Source of the DNA: Oscillospiraceae bacterium
GTDB lineage: Bacteria > Bacillota > Clostridia > Oscillospirales > Oscillospiraceae
Direction: 5' to 3'
Length of the DNA: 64,000 nt
NCBI GenBank assembly: GCA_009787625.1
Contig: WQSX01000002.1
Coordinates: 124,001 to 188,000, forward strand
The position numbers and the translations under genes are program-made. Positions 48,701-55,763 of the stretch are shown piece after piece; the first letter of the stretch is position 1, and the number at the start of each line of letters is the position of its first letter. The notes beneath the pieces are model-generated. The model ran no database searches. It saw only the letters and a program-made list of their open reading frames with translations, and was not told the origin of the DNA.

Positions 48701-51160
48701 GTCGTCCGAATTGAGATTTATCGTACCTGTAGCAGTTCCGCCAACAGCTACTGTTGGAGAGCTCACGAAAGCAGAGCCATGACCTGTCACAGTAACCTCT
48801 GTGGGATTGAGGATTACGGTAACTCGTTCAAAATACACGAGCACATTGGTGGTTGCTTCTAAAGGTAAAGAAATCGTATTTTCGCCGGGGGATTGCTCAG
48901 AACCATTGACAGTCCAGTGACTAACGCGATAGCGTGGATCTATTTGAGGGATTGCATGGAAGGTAACAGTAACAGGTGTGCCTTGTGGAAATACTGCCCC
49001 ACTATCTATAGCTCCGTAGCTGAGTGCCGCCGCCGATATTTCACCAACGCCGCCGCCGACATCAAATGTCACCGCAAAGCCGGGGTCAAAGGATACTCTG
49101 ACGTTACTATCCGCATCTAAGCCAGAAAGTGTAAAAGTATTAAGTGGCCCGGTTTGTTGCACAACGTTGTTTACTGTCCAGATAAATGCATTTACATCTT
49201 CCCCCAAGGCGGGAGTTGCTGTGAACACGATTTCCGCACCTTCGCGTTGCAGGCTGCTCGCTCCGATTGCTGTTCCACCCAAAGTTGCCACGACGTTTCC
49301 GCCAATCGCTCCGTCAACACCAAAGTCCACGGTAAAGCCCTGCGTTAAGGCTAAATTGACTGTTTGGTCACCTGCGAGATTATTAATGGTGTGTGGGCTT
49401 ATTGTATTACTTGAAGTCGGTGGTCGCTGTACTGACTCGCCGCTCCACTGATATTCATATAGTCTGAAATTATCAGGCGGCTGAGCATTAAAAACAACTT
49501 CAGAACCGCTTCGGACAAGATCTCCAGTGCTAATTTGAGTAGTTGTGGTGCCAAAAGTTGACTCAGCCGTTATTGTACCGTGATTACTGTAAAAATTCAC
49601 CACATGCCCACGCACCACAGTGACGGTGACATTAGCAGTAGCTTGAAGCGTCCACGGAAGCTGAAACGTCGAACCTGTTTGACCTTCCTGTATATCTCCA
49701 TTGACAGACCACTCATAGCCTATTAAGCCGGCAGTATCCGCAGGCACAACTTCAAATGTGACAGTAGAGCCTTCCGGCACATTGTCTCCTGAGTTAAAGG
49801 AATCATCACCCAAATCCGGCTCGCTCCATTCGGCCGTCATTGTGCTTGTGCTTGCGTCATCAGTGACCGAAAAAGTTATAGGAAATGCGCTCCTTGGGTC
49901 AAGGTAAACATATGTGTCGAATGCGGGCATATTGAACGAGGCTGTAGGCCCCTGCCCTAAAAACAGCGAACCCGCATCATTTGTGGCTCTCCACAATATA
50001 AAGGCGGAGATTGGAGCAGAAGAACCCAGTGAGAAATTGACAGGTGTGTTGAACAAAATATTACCTGTTGGCGTAGCCACAATCTGTGAAGAATCATATG
50101 TCAGAGCGAATGATGCAGTAATGAAGTTTACATGAACGTAACCATCGTTGCGAACTGTTAACACTCTGATCAACTCACGAGCATTGCCGGAAAGTTCACC
50201 ACCGGTGGAACTCCACTCAGGAACATGAGCATCATTAAATGGAGTTGCAGTGATTGTTATATATGAATTAAGGTCTACTGTAAGAGACTGAGCCGAAGCA
50301 GCAGTTACAGTCGGAATTCCGGGTACTGTAAGAACACCGCCCGAAACAGTAAAATTTATTGTGGCTTGTCCGGAAAACGCAACATGGACAGTGACTTCAT
50401 CAATATCTATAACTTCAAGATCCGGTATAATAACTGTCGCCTCTGTATCTCCGGGATTGCCGCCGGAGGCGAACGCCACCCCCGATATGCTCCATTCTAT
50501 TTCGGCATTAGGCGAGCGAGGGGAAGCAAGGAATGTTACAACATCACCGGAGATTAGCCCTTCTAGTTCCTCGCCTGAACTATCTTCTCCGTGTACTAAA
50601 AGCCCGTTTGCAGATAAAGTTCCCGCACCGTCGGCATAGAAATATACAGAAATATCGTCGATTAGCTCTTCTCTGTCATCCTGACAGCCGCAATCACAAT
50701 CTTCATCACAGTCACAGCCGCAGTCGTCGCCTCCCTCACAGCCATAGTCGCAAATCTCATAATAGCCATAGTCATAGTCACAGTCATCGTCGTAATAATC
50801 ATCAGAATCTAAGTCATCTTCTGTGTCCACATAGGAATAATCGTTATTTTCGTCATCGTCATCATCGCCTATATAGTCCGGGTTCTCTTCATTTTGGCCG
50901 TCATCGGGCTTCTCGTCATTGTCAGAATCCGGCGGATACGATTCTTCCGGAGGCTCGACAATTTCACCACCTTCGCCTGTGCCGCCTTCTAACGGTGGCT
51001 CTTCGGGTTCCGTTGGCTCAAGTGGGGCAGGTTCTTCACTTTCTATTACAGGCAAATAGTCGATAAGATGCTCTGCAAAGGTTGATGAATTGCCAAAAAC
51101 GAGAAAAAAGGTAAGGAGAAGCGCAATGGCGCGATTGGTTAATTCATAACGATGCCACAT
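42737..51160 (-). CDS. Giant multidomain surface protein (2807 residues)
   Basis: A signal peptide (about 1-28) is followed by a Pro/Glu-rich stretch, then a Asp/Tyr/Cys-rich segment (about 75-165) with nine cysteines in some 33 residues. The main body is many beta-sandwich repeats, including bacterial Ig-like, YDG/MBG-type (around residues 1760-1900), an FN3-like domain (about 2360-2420) and an InlB-type repeat (about 2577-2657, ending SFTMPNAPVTIVANW). A Pro/Thr/Glu linker, a membrane helix (about 2763-2787) and a KRRKK tail anchor it; no LPxTG motif is seen. An adhesin or stalk role is inferred. GGAGAGGAG precedes the ATG, and a sigma-28-like promoter lies upstream. Confidence 0.85.
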   Translation of the reverse strand: MWHRYELTNRAIALLLTFFLVFGNSSTFAEHLIDYLPVIESEEPAPLEPTEPEEPPLEGGTGEGGEIVEPPEESYPPDSDNDEKPDDGQNEENPDYIGDDDDDENNDYSYVDTEDDLDSDDYYDDDCDYDYGYYEICDYGCEGGDDCGCDCDEDCDCGCQDDREELIDDISVYFYADGAGTLSANGLLVHGEDSSGEELEGLISGDVVTFLASPRSPNAEIEWSISGVAFASGGNPGDTEATVIIPDLEVIDIDEVTVHVAFSGQATINFTVSGGVLTVPGIPTVTAASAQSLTVDLNSYITITATPFNDAHVPEWSSTGGELSGNARELIRVLTVRNDGYVHVNFITASFALTYDSSQIVATPTGNILFNTPVNFSLGSSAPISAFILWRATNDAGSLFLGQGPTASFNMPAFDTYVYLDPRSAFPITFSVTDDASTSTMTAEWSEPDLGDDSFNSGDNVPEGSTVTFEVVPADTAGLIGYEWSVNGDIQEGQTGSTFQLPWTLQATANVTVTVVRGHVVNFYSNHGTITAESTFGTTTTQISTGDLVRSGSEVVFNAQPPDNFRLYEYQWSGESVQRPPTSSNTISPHTINNLAGDQTVNLALTQGFTVDFGVDGAIGGNVVATLGGTAIGASSLQREGAEIVFTATPALGEDVNAFIWTVNNVVQQTGPLNTFTLSGLDADSNVRVSFDPGFAVTFDVGGGVGEISAAALSYGAIDSGAVFPQGTPVTVTFHAIPQIDPRYRVSHWTVNGSEQSPGENTISLPLEATTNVLVYFERVTVILNPTEVTVTGHGSAFVSSPTVAVGGTATGTINLNSDDLASLPDGLEVSASGGGINITSDDPLNDTNNGIFTVRVMRDQVEATLTIEVDLPFLRVIGDVEIINATPGLSDYFIVESNAAGNVTLVGLPTGLTYLTEPDPGGNPLHTRVTITGTRPDVTPIRFDDMVEVQLGGISAQVPVYVHLTPPPRIDSITVNPPTVNVSVHGGSPTAIFDVTGVNLYADGVNAAEVRDSLSISGSFPAWVTLNSTVNIAVHNETSATVTIPLTIQSNALNTDSRTHNLTVETIIANNVSGTLTINQGGPITLDPDNITINNANRNATISVSGVGAISVTSWGGLPTTNVHIDFSSAEDEDTIVVTSTRPLDTDVTGNFTVQVTRDGISANLLITVDLTALDDPIVTWPTGPFNAIFGNTLSNMNIPSGQGSAVFPVGGDNVPGVFTWTSPNTPVGNVASSPNNHSMTFTPTDTGNFATVTVNNVPVNVNPATPYVTWPSGPFSATYGDTIGSVARPGGSAVNPNDTPSGGTAPIVGTFEWVTPTDLVGNVPGPHTHYLRFVLADSSNFNSVADHPVSVSVGRATQSPPPVPSMTDRTAVSITLAAIPDAEFGIRVDSNIVWQSSPVFEGLTPYTEYSFYARFPENPNQFASDPSGPVTIRTLRAALGGSPSITGNAVYRETLTANTDGLYADPPGSAGGNAVLVGFTFQWYRNGMAIGGATGNTHVLGADDIDQNISVRVFVYNTEGPNNQHSASVGPVLRRIPALADLNYTLPASAEFTGSGHAVSVTGPEGIGAITVEFSRTDSSSWSSTLPVNVGVYDVRVNIAQGTRYLATIEPIVLSGQFTITRIEPTLAHLDVTIPANPTTWNDSFLTGGAPAATAVAGSGVTGLGDITIWYSLNGGPRTTTPPNTPGTVVVTVDITEGANFTAITGLWIGEYEIEGIDILSGDINVSSVNVVFDGNNHQIDVTDSGGDGSVIGTVYFSETSGGPGGDSWSTVNPLFRNATVASGILAPVTVHFRVVRHGTGYNPFFGSATVIITQRQLTWGVGGATSATVNDKVYDRDDSATVIGAPTLVGVISPDVVTVTAGNVNFARNYVIFDDVDGYVPVAVTATGWGIGGTHASNYLPPSTQPVFAEANITHRPLTITGVQATDREFVSGNFNVELTGGVLQNVVSGDDVGFILGLGTIANANIGNNRPVTTNILLSGDDAGNYTLTQPSDITVNITGRSIVGATVTVGNVVFTGNAQTPPVTVVFDSIPLVLNTDFRVVSFANNTNAGTATVIIEGIGNFSGQQSGTFQITPAPITAATVSVSGSYVFSGSAINPPAANVTVNLAPFGNLVHGTDFTFATTNNVLVSDTPVVTVTGIGNFTGTAILTNAFTINPHPISGVVTIFPSDLDPTTGAIGDGTVLTANIASLEPSGLLPPTFSGLQVEWFSSVGGGAATSIGTGNNHTVNMSITPTGTNIFVRVTGVNNFSGHIDSAFSEVGAIPLSGSISIDTSLSNPPVISDFLTLNLTGLQPSPPPELLFDVTWLRGGTVIGTGNQNNLVYTLNSNHSDFNSSISAEIIGRSPFTGSVLAPAVDIPIARPNAPTNFTVESGPNPGEITLNWSPPALTGGAPIIWYIINGGNIPSAPASETSRVFIGTYGTTYSFNLRAHNAGNLQSEPTVTLSATTFHPPEIQSITPTPETLSLLMNVRGEGETFTAVFNITGTDLNRGNNIDAVRAAFTAMAQSAMVTIGGISVSQISETSATLTISITVHPNNQPNERTCSIEVSSFIPPDDTAATTLNIRQFARVHNLYIANSPAGGSVPSGQSPLTGRSFSYGETVSLNSGDRAGYTFVNWTSSSGVTFANAAAGSTSFTMPNAPVTIVANWAQGDNAVVPPIYPDEPDSPQPTPTPAPDDPPGQGDTGSGSDTDDTESDGVESDGTDVGEVPPETGNGGDVPPELGNGSGQGSGDGSGVATPAPDNISNVAEEQDLSFMNWLSSNIWWIAILIAALVIIAAWWFILGKRRKKDKDEAPVTDLTDED

Positions 51161-51207
51161 AATTTGCTATCTCCTCTCCATAAATTTTGACATTTTCACC
51201 TAATCTA

Positions 51208-51235
51208 TTTTCGGCATATTTTGATAGAAAGATTA
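51208..51235 (-). promoter_or_regulatory. Sigma-28-like promoter of the giant surface gene
   Basis: On the minus strand TAAT (51235-51232) is followed after 16 bp by GCCGAAAA (51215-51208), close to TAAA-N15-GCCGATAA. It would place the surface protein in the motility regulon. Confidence 0.45.
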
Positions 51236-51419
51236 GCTCTTTTTTTATGCACACAAATAAAACTATAGACGAAAATTCGATTATACATTATAATAAAGGA
51301 ATTCGCAAGAGTTTCCGGCAATTAAATGCAAAATTTGTCACATTTTCGTCACAAATGTTTAAAAAATACTTTTTATTTAAAAAATCTCGCCTTTTCTTCA
51401 TTTTTCTGAAATATATCGC

Positions 51420-51446
51420 TCAAGTAAACCCTGTATTTGTCGATAA
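51420..51446 (+). promoter_or_regulatory. Sigma-28 promoter of flagellin
   Basis: TCAA followed after 15 bp by GTCGATAA matches the flagellar sigma factor consensus. The leader to the ATG would be about 140 nt. The 430-bp gap 51161-51590 otherwise holds no supported gene. Confidence 0.55.
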
Positions 51447-51505
51447 CCTTAATAGGCGAAACCTAGCTTTCATTACCCGACCCCTGAATTTTAAGGAAAT
51501 AACAC

Positions 51506-51520
51506 CTGTATTTAATACAG
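51506..51520. promoter_or_regulatory. Palindrome in the flagellin leader
   Basis: CTGTATTTAATACAG has two 7-bp arms around one base, 70 bp before the ATG. It could be an operator or an RNA element in the leader; function unknown. Confidence 0.4.
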
Positions 51521-51590
51521 TCAAACGATAAAAAATTCGCTGAATTATGTCAAGGATGATACGTCTACTTTAAAGGAATGAACTTTAACT

Positions 51591-53537
51591 ATGAGAATTA
51601 ACAACAATGTCACAGCTCAAAATTCACATAGACAACTCGGGCTCAGTACCGCAAAACTTTCAACCAGTGTTGAGAGGCTTTCGAGCGGAATGAGGGTTAA
51701 CCGTGCAGCAGATGATGCCGCAGGTCTTGCAATTTCAGAAAAAATGCGCACTCAAATACGTGGGTTAAACAGAGCCAGTCTGAACATTCAGGATGGAATT
51801 TCGCTGACCCAAGTTGCAGATGGTGCGCTTCAGTCCGTCCACGATAAAATGCAACGTCTCCGCGAGTTGGCGGTTCAATCTGCCAACGGTACGAATGAGG
51901 TCCTGGATCGTGAGGCGATACAACTTGAGTTCGGTCAACTCACGAGCGAGATAAACCAACTTGTACACAGCACAAACTTCAATGGTCGAGTATTGTTTGA
52001 TGGAAGCATTGGTGCTTCTTGGGAATATAATTTGGGCATAAAAACAACTCCGTATACAACAACACTCCCCGCAGCAGACGATTTTCAAGGGCCTGTTAAT
52101 ACGCCGGGATGGACTCCGCCTACAGGTTTTGGGTCTATTAGTACAGTCGCAGGTCTAGGTGTACCGACATTACCGACAACCGGAGTTTTTGCCATGCAGC
52201 TAGTCACCCCCGCAGATGGCACACTCAATGTAATATTGGATTTTGGAGTTGCAAACAGTGATGGAAGCATGACTGTGGATGACTTTAGGGCATACTTTGT
52301 CAATGGATTTAACAGCTTGGGACTGGGACAAGTTGTCTCTGATATCACACATGATTTTGGAACGGGTCAACTTCAGTTTCATTTTCCAAACGCCGGAGGC
52401 ACTTTTCCGAGCGACCCCGGCCCTTTAACCGGAGTCATGGGGCAACCCATTCCCACTCCTGCCCCAACCTCATCACTTCCTCGTGTTTTTATTGGTCTGG
52501 GTCCTATAGGTCCTATAGACTTTCCGGGAGAAGGTGGTGTATACCAACAAGCTACGCTGAATGGGGTTGAAAATAGTGGAGCGATTTGGGCTTCGGGACC
52601 ATTCAGGACGCACACAAACACAGGACCGATAACACCTTCAACAGTCTTTACAGAAGGTATTCTTGGACCTTTACCAATTGGAATTACCCCACCAGCAGGG
52701 GCACCAGCACCGGATTCAGGCTTTCCAAGCTTTACCATGAACGTTGCCGGAGACTCAAACCCAACAACTATTCTGTTACAACCGGGAACGTTCCAAGATG
52801 CAGAATCCTTCATTAACGCCAACCGCAGAGCATTTGAAACTGCAACTCCAAGGGCTTTTGACCTCAGCATTGACGATGAGACCGGTAGGCTTTTGCTCAC
52901 CACCAGAAGTTATGATGGTGGCGACCAAACGATCACATCTTTTGTTATTAACCCAACTATACTTGCCGAGCAACTGGGCTTCGGCGGTGTGACAGCCGGA
53001 GATGCAGTCACCGAGCGCGATGAGGGCGGATTTCTGTGGATTCAAAGCGGCGCAAATCAGGGCGATGGAATACTGATTGAAATTCCACGCATTTGCACCC
53101 GTTCTCTAGGGCTTTCCATTCGCCGTCCCGAAGATGAAACAACCCCCGGCTCAACCGGGTTTCCGCACATAAGCGAACTAGGCTCAGATGGCTACACCAC
53201 CGTAGCAAATGTCCAAGGCGACCCGAATGAGTACAGCCTAGATGTTACTTCACACGAAAGAGCTTCAAACGCAATCTCTGTTTTAGATAACGCGATAAAC
53301 ATTATTTCACTGGAAAGAGCAAGAATCGGCGCACAGACAAACCGCATGGAATTCGCCCGCTTAAACGTAGAAAACACATCAGAAAACCTACAAGCCTCAG
53401 AATCCCGCATCCGCGACACAGACATGGCTCTTGAAATGACAACACTGGTAAGAAACCAAATCCTACAACAATCCGGCACAGCAATGCTAGCGCAAGCCAA
53501 CGCACTACCCCAAGCTACGTTGCAATTGCTGGGATAA
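51591..53537 (+). CDS. Flagellin with large variable domain
   Basis: Residues 1-140 (MRINNNVTAQNSHRQL, then RLSSGMRVNRAADDAAGLAIS) and about 530-648 (ARIGAQTNRMEFA, then NLQASESRIRDTDMALEM) are the conserved D0/D1 parts that build the filament core. Between them is a surface-exposed variable region of some 390 residues rich in Pro, Gly and Thr. At 648 residues it is much longer than simple flagellins of about 270-300. TAAAGGAATG precedes the ATG. A terminator follows. The relic of a second flagellin gene lies at 54309. Confidence 0.96.
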   Translation: MRINNNVTAQNSHRQLGLSTAKLSTSVERLSSGMRVNRAADDAAGLAISEKMRTQIRGLNRASLNIQDGISLTQVADGALQSVHDKMQRLRELAVQSANGTNEVLDREAIQLEFGQLTSEINQLVHSTNFNGRVLFDGSIGASWEYNLGIKTTPYTTTLPAADDFQGPVNTPGWTPPTGFGSISTVAGLGVPTLPTTGVFAMQLVTPADGTLNVILDFGVANSDGSMTVDDFRAYFVNGFNSLGLGQVVSDITHDFGTGQLQFHFPNAGGTFPSDPGPLTGVMGQPIPTPAPTSSLPRVFIGLGPIGPIDFPGEGGVYQQATLNGVENSGAIWASGPFRTHTNTGPITPSTVFTEGILGPLPIGITPPAGAPAPDSGFPSFTMNVAGDSNPTTILLQPGTFQDAESFINANRRAFETATPRAFDLSIDDETGRLLLTTRSYDGGDQTITSFVINPTILAEQLGFGGVTAGDAVTERDEGGFLWIQSGANQGDGILIEIPRICTRSLGLSIRRPEDETTPGSTGFPHISELGSDGYTTVANVQGDPNEYSLDVTSHERASNAISVLDNAINIISLERARIGAQTNRMEFARLNVENTSENLQASESRIRDTDMALEMTTLVRNQILQQSGTAMLAQANALPQATLQLLG

Positions 53538-53539
53538 CG

Positions 53540-53576
53540 ACAGGGCGCTTGTGGACAGCAGATGCCCTGTTTTTTC
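53540..53576 (+). terminator. Flagellin terminator
   Basis: ACAGGGC and GCCCTGT arms are followed by a run of six T, just after the flagellin stop. Confidence 0.85.
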
Positions 53577-53626
53577 GTAAATGTGAGCCACCGGCTCATT
53601 TTTTGCAATTTTGGAGCGGAAATAGA

Positions 53627-53655
53627 TTGTCAGACGTTTTTATAAATGATATAAT
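53627..53655 (+). promoter_or_regulatory. Sigma-A promoter of the DUF6883 gene
   Basis: TTGTCA and TATAAT are 17 bp apart with a TG extension (TGATATAAT). It lies 20 bp before the gene start. Confidence 0.75.
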
Positions 53656-53674
53656 AGGAAAGGATGGTGTCACT

Positions 53675-54007
53675 ATGATTTTACCAAAAGCCGACAAGGT
53701 TATTATTCCTATTGAGAAACTCACAGAATACGCATTATCTCCTGAGAGAGACCCGAACAAAGCAAAAGCTTTTGAAATGGCTTTAGGATATGATCGAAAC
53801 AATGCAGACAAGTTGCTACAGAATATTTTACATAACCTCGAAAAATACGAGGCTAAAAATAAAGGAAATTATGGATACGGAGAAAAATACGAAGTCGTAA
53901 TGAATATAAACGGAGAAAATGGAAAATCTGCAAAAGTTTTAACGGCTTGGCTAGATGATGCAGAGACAGGCGAAATGCGGCTGATAACCTTATACGTAGA
54001 CTCCTGA
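53675..54007 (+). CDS. DUF6883 domain protein
   Basis: The 110-residue protein follows the DUF6883 pattern: LPKADKVIIPIEKLTEYALS, then KAKAFEMALGY, a YGEKYEVVMNINGENGKSAKV segment, and a hydrophobic end. Such domains occur alone or at the end of polymorphic toxins; the biochemical role is unknown. It has its own promoter, and AAAGGA precedes the ATG at 53675. A DUF4926 gene follows after 27 bases. A toxin-antitoxin or similar pair is an inference from size and coupling. Confidence 0.75.
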   Translation: MILPKADKVIIPIEKLTEYALSPERDPNKAKAFEMALGYDRNNADKLLQNILHNLEKYEAKNKGNYGYGEKYEVVMNINGENGKSAKVLTAWLDDAETGEMRLITLYVDS

Positions 54008-54034
54008 ATATTTTCGAAAGGAATGGTCACTAAT

Positions 54035-54238
54035 ATGAGTATAACAGAAGGACAAAAAGTCAAGCTTCAAACTAACGAAATAGCTCGTATAGTTGAAGTC
54101 TATAGAAATGGCGAGGCATTTGAAGCTGAGATTTTTAAGTCTATCGGTGGAATTTCTATTGAAACTATTAAGCCAAACGATATAGCAAGTGTATACATCG
54201 AAAGTGAAATTCCTATGGAAAAATTCGCTACAATATAG
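54035..54238 (+). CDS. DUF4926-like small protein
   Basis: The 67-residue protein has the small beta-barrel pattern of DUF4926 (GQKVKLQTNEIARIVEVY, then FEAEIF and IKPNDIASVYI). It starts at ATG 54035; ATG 54023 lies within the ribosome-site element GAAAGGAATGGTCACT. DUF4926 and DUF6883 genes are commonly neighbours, which supports both calls. No function is established. Confidence 0.7.
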   Translation: MSITEGQKVKLQTNEIARIVEVYRNGEAFEAEIFKSIGGISIETIKPNDIASVYIESEIPMEKFATI

Positions 54239-54308
54239 GCTAGCTTGCTTTTAAATTGTGTCGAAACATTCGGCACAATTTTTTGTACAATCAGCTCGTA
54301 ATCCAACA

Positions 54309-54431
54309 TAAGAAACCAAATCCTACAACAATCCGGCACAGCAATGCTAGCCCAAGCCAACGCACTGCCGCAGGCTACGTTACAACTGTTGGGATAACAA
54401 CAGGGAACTTTTGAATAATGGGTGACCTGTT
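54309..54431 (+). pseudogene. 3' end of a lost second flagellin gene with its terminator
   Basis: Positions 54309-54405 align without gaps to 53449-53545, the last 29 codons and stop of flagellin, with eight differences. Seven are silent in the reading frame and one is after the stop. A remnant hairpin AACAGG/CCTGTT follows at 54400-54431, like the terminator of the intact gene. The 5' part is absent; the DUF6883/DUF4926 pair lies there. Confidence 0.85.
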
Positions 54432-54434
54432 TGT

Positions 54435-55763
54435 TTATGTAAATATTGAAATAAGTTCTTGTTCTGATATTTTCATTTTTTCTGAAAAATCAGCATAGCC
54501 ACCGATTGAAGGAGGGATGTGCAGTCCAAGCTTAACTACAGATACATCTGATCGAGCACTAACATTGCGTTCATATGTCGAGCCTTGATTTAGCATCAAT
54601 TCCTGTGGCTCAATTTCTTCTTCTTCCGGGTAAATGTAATATCCCTGCTTTGCATCAAATCTAAACATATACGCTAAAACTTGAAGATAATCTTTGTTGC
54701 CAATATTTTCTCTGCGCTTATATTTGGCATCAGCAATAACTCGATTCACTTTATCTCGACCGATAAAATCAGGATATATCAAGCCCGCGTTACCGGAAAA
54801 TAGTCGTTGCGCTCCTTCGTTCCCCCTGTTTTTGGGGTGATGGAAAATATGTTTTATAAGCGAGTTAATATATTCTTCAAAAAGCCAAGCTCCATCAAAT
54901 AGGATACCATGAATTTGGCTGACACCTGATCCAAATTTGTGTTTTTCGTGCTGCAAAATCATAATGCACAGTCGCTGCAATGCGCGGTACTCGTTATAGT
55001 AAGCGTGACGTACAGGTGTCTTTTTATTTTCAATAATCACGTTTGTTCTATTGTAATATTCATATTTCCCGGTAACATCAACCACAGAGCCCGTCTCGTC
55101 TTTGGCTTTGCGTAGCAGATTATTGCCATATGGCTTTCTCTTAATGAACTCAATGGTGTGTCTTATTAGCTCCATCAAATAATTGTCATATGAAAATTCT
55201 CGTCGATTGTAGGCAACATTACCTACAAAAGGTGAATTTTTTGTGATATGCCGCACAATATCAATGGTTCCTTTTACCTTTTGGTCATTGTATTGATTGT
55301 GAACATATGTCTTGAAAATCCCCTTGCGCAGTGCTAATCTCAGGTAGTGAGGGAATAAAAAAAGCAACAAATTGTATAGTCTATTGTCTTGATTAGCATC
55401 AGTATTGAACTCCAAAATATTAGGAACGCCAAGCACCTTTTCTAACAAATACTGAAAGAAGAAATCATCGCGCCCTGCTGAAAAACGAGATTCTATTGTT
55501 AAGCGTTCCTTTCCGTAACCCAAAAATCCCATAACATTGCTTGAACGAAATGATTCATTGAAGCTTTGAAGGACCATTTGCTCTTTTGTAATGTCTTCAG
55601 CATCCTTGAGTGTATTGGGAAATATGAATACGCCTTCTTTTTCGAGTTGCTCAAGGGTTTTGTCAGCAATTCTTTTTACTAAATTTCTGACATCAGAAAA
55701 ACTCTCTTTGTTGACTATGCTGTTATCCTCAATCTTGAGCAGATTCATCGGTATCACCTTCAT
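54435..55763 (-). CDS. mcrC: McrC nuclease subunit of a McrBC system
   Basis: The 442-residue protein has the McrC layout: an N-terminal domain, KVKGTIDIVRHITKN, RREFSYDNYLMELIRHTIE, and a C-terminal PD-(D/E)xK nuclease core (IYPDFIGRDKVNRVIADAKYKR). McrC cuts DNA when McrB, a GTP-driven ring, translocates from methylated sites. It overlaps the end of mcrB. The start could also be ATG at 55748, which would reduce the overlap from 35 to 20 bases. Confidence 0.87.
   Translation of the reverse strand: MKVIPMNLLKIEDNSIVNKESFSDVRNLVKRIADKTLEQLEKEGVFIFPNTLKDAEDITKEQMVLQSFNESFRSSNVMGFLGYGKERLTIESRFSAGRDDFFFQYLLEKVLGVPNILEFNTDANQDNRLYNLLLFLFPHYLRLALRKGIFKTYVHNQYNDQKVKGTIDIVRHITKNSPFVGNVAYNRREFSYDNYLMELIRHTIEFIKRKPYGNNLLRKAKDETGSVVDVTGKYEYYNRTNVIIENKKTPVRHAYYNEYRALQRLCIMILQHEKHKFGSGVSQIHGILFDGAWLFEEYINSLIKHIFHHPKNRGNEGAQRLFSGNAGLIYPDFIGRDKVNRVIADAKYKRRENIGNKDYLQVLAYMFRFDAKQGYYIYPEEEEIEPQELMLNQGSTYERNVSARSDVSVVKLGLHIPPSIGGYADFSEKMKISEQELISIFT

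Noticed and set aside
42928-50639. Many plus-strand frames opposite the giant gene
   Set aside because: They are antisense shadows of a long repetitive coding region with no promoters or ribosome sites of their own.
51187-51531. 114-residue frame upstream of flagellin
   Set aside because: It lies in AT-rich leader DNA, contains the flagellin promoter, has no ribosome site and resembles no protein.
51447-51590. Cyclic-di-GMP riboswitch in the flagellin leader
   Set aside because: I could not find the conserved core of either known class.
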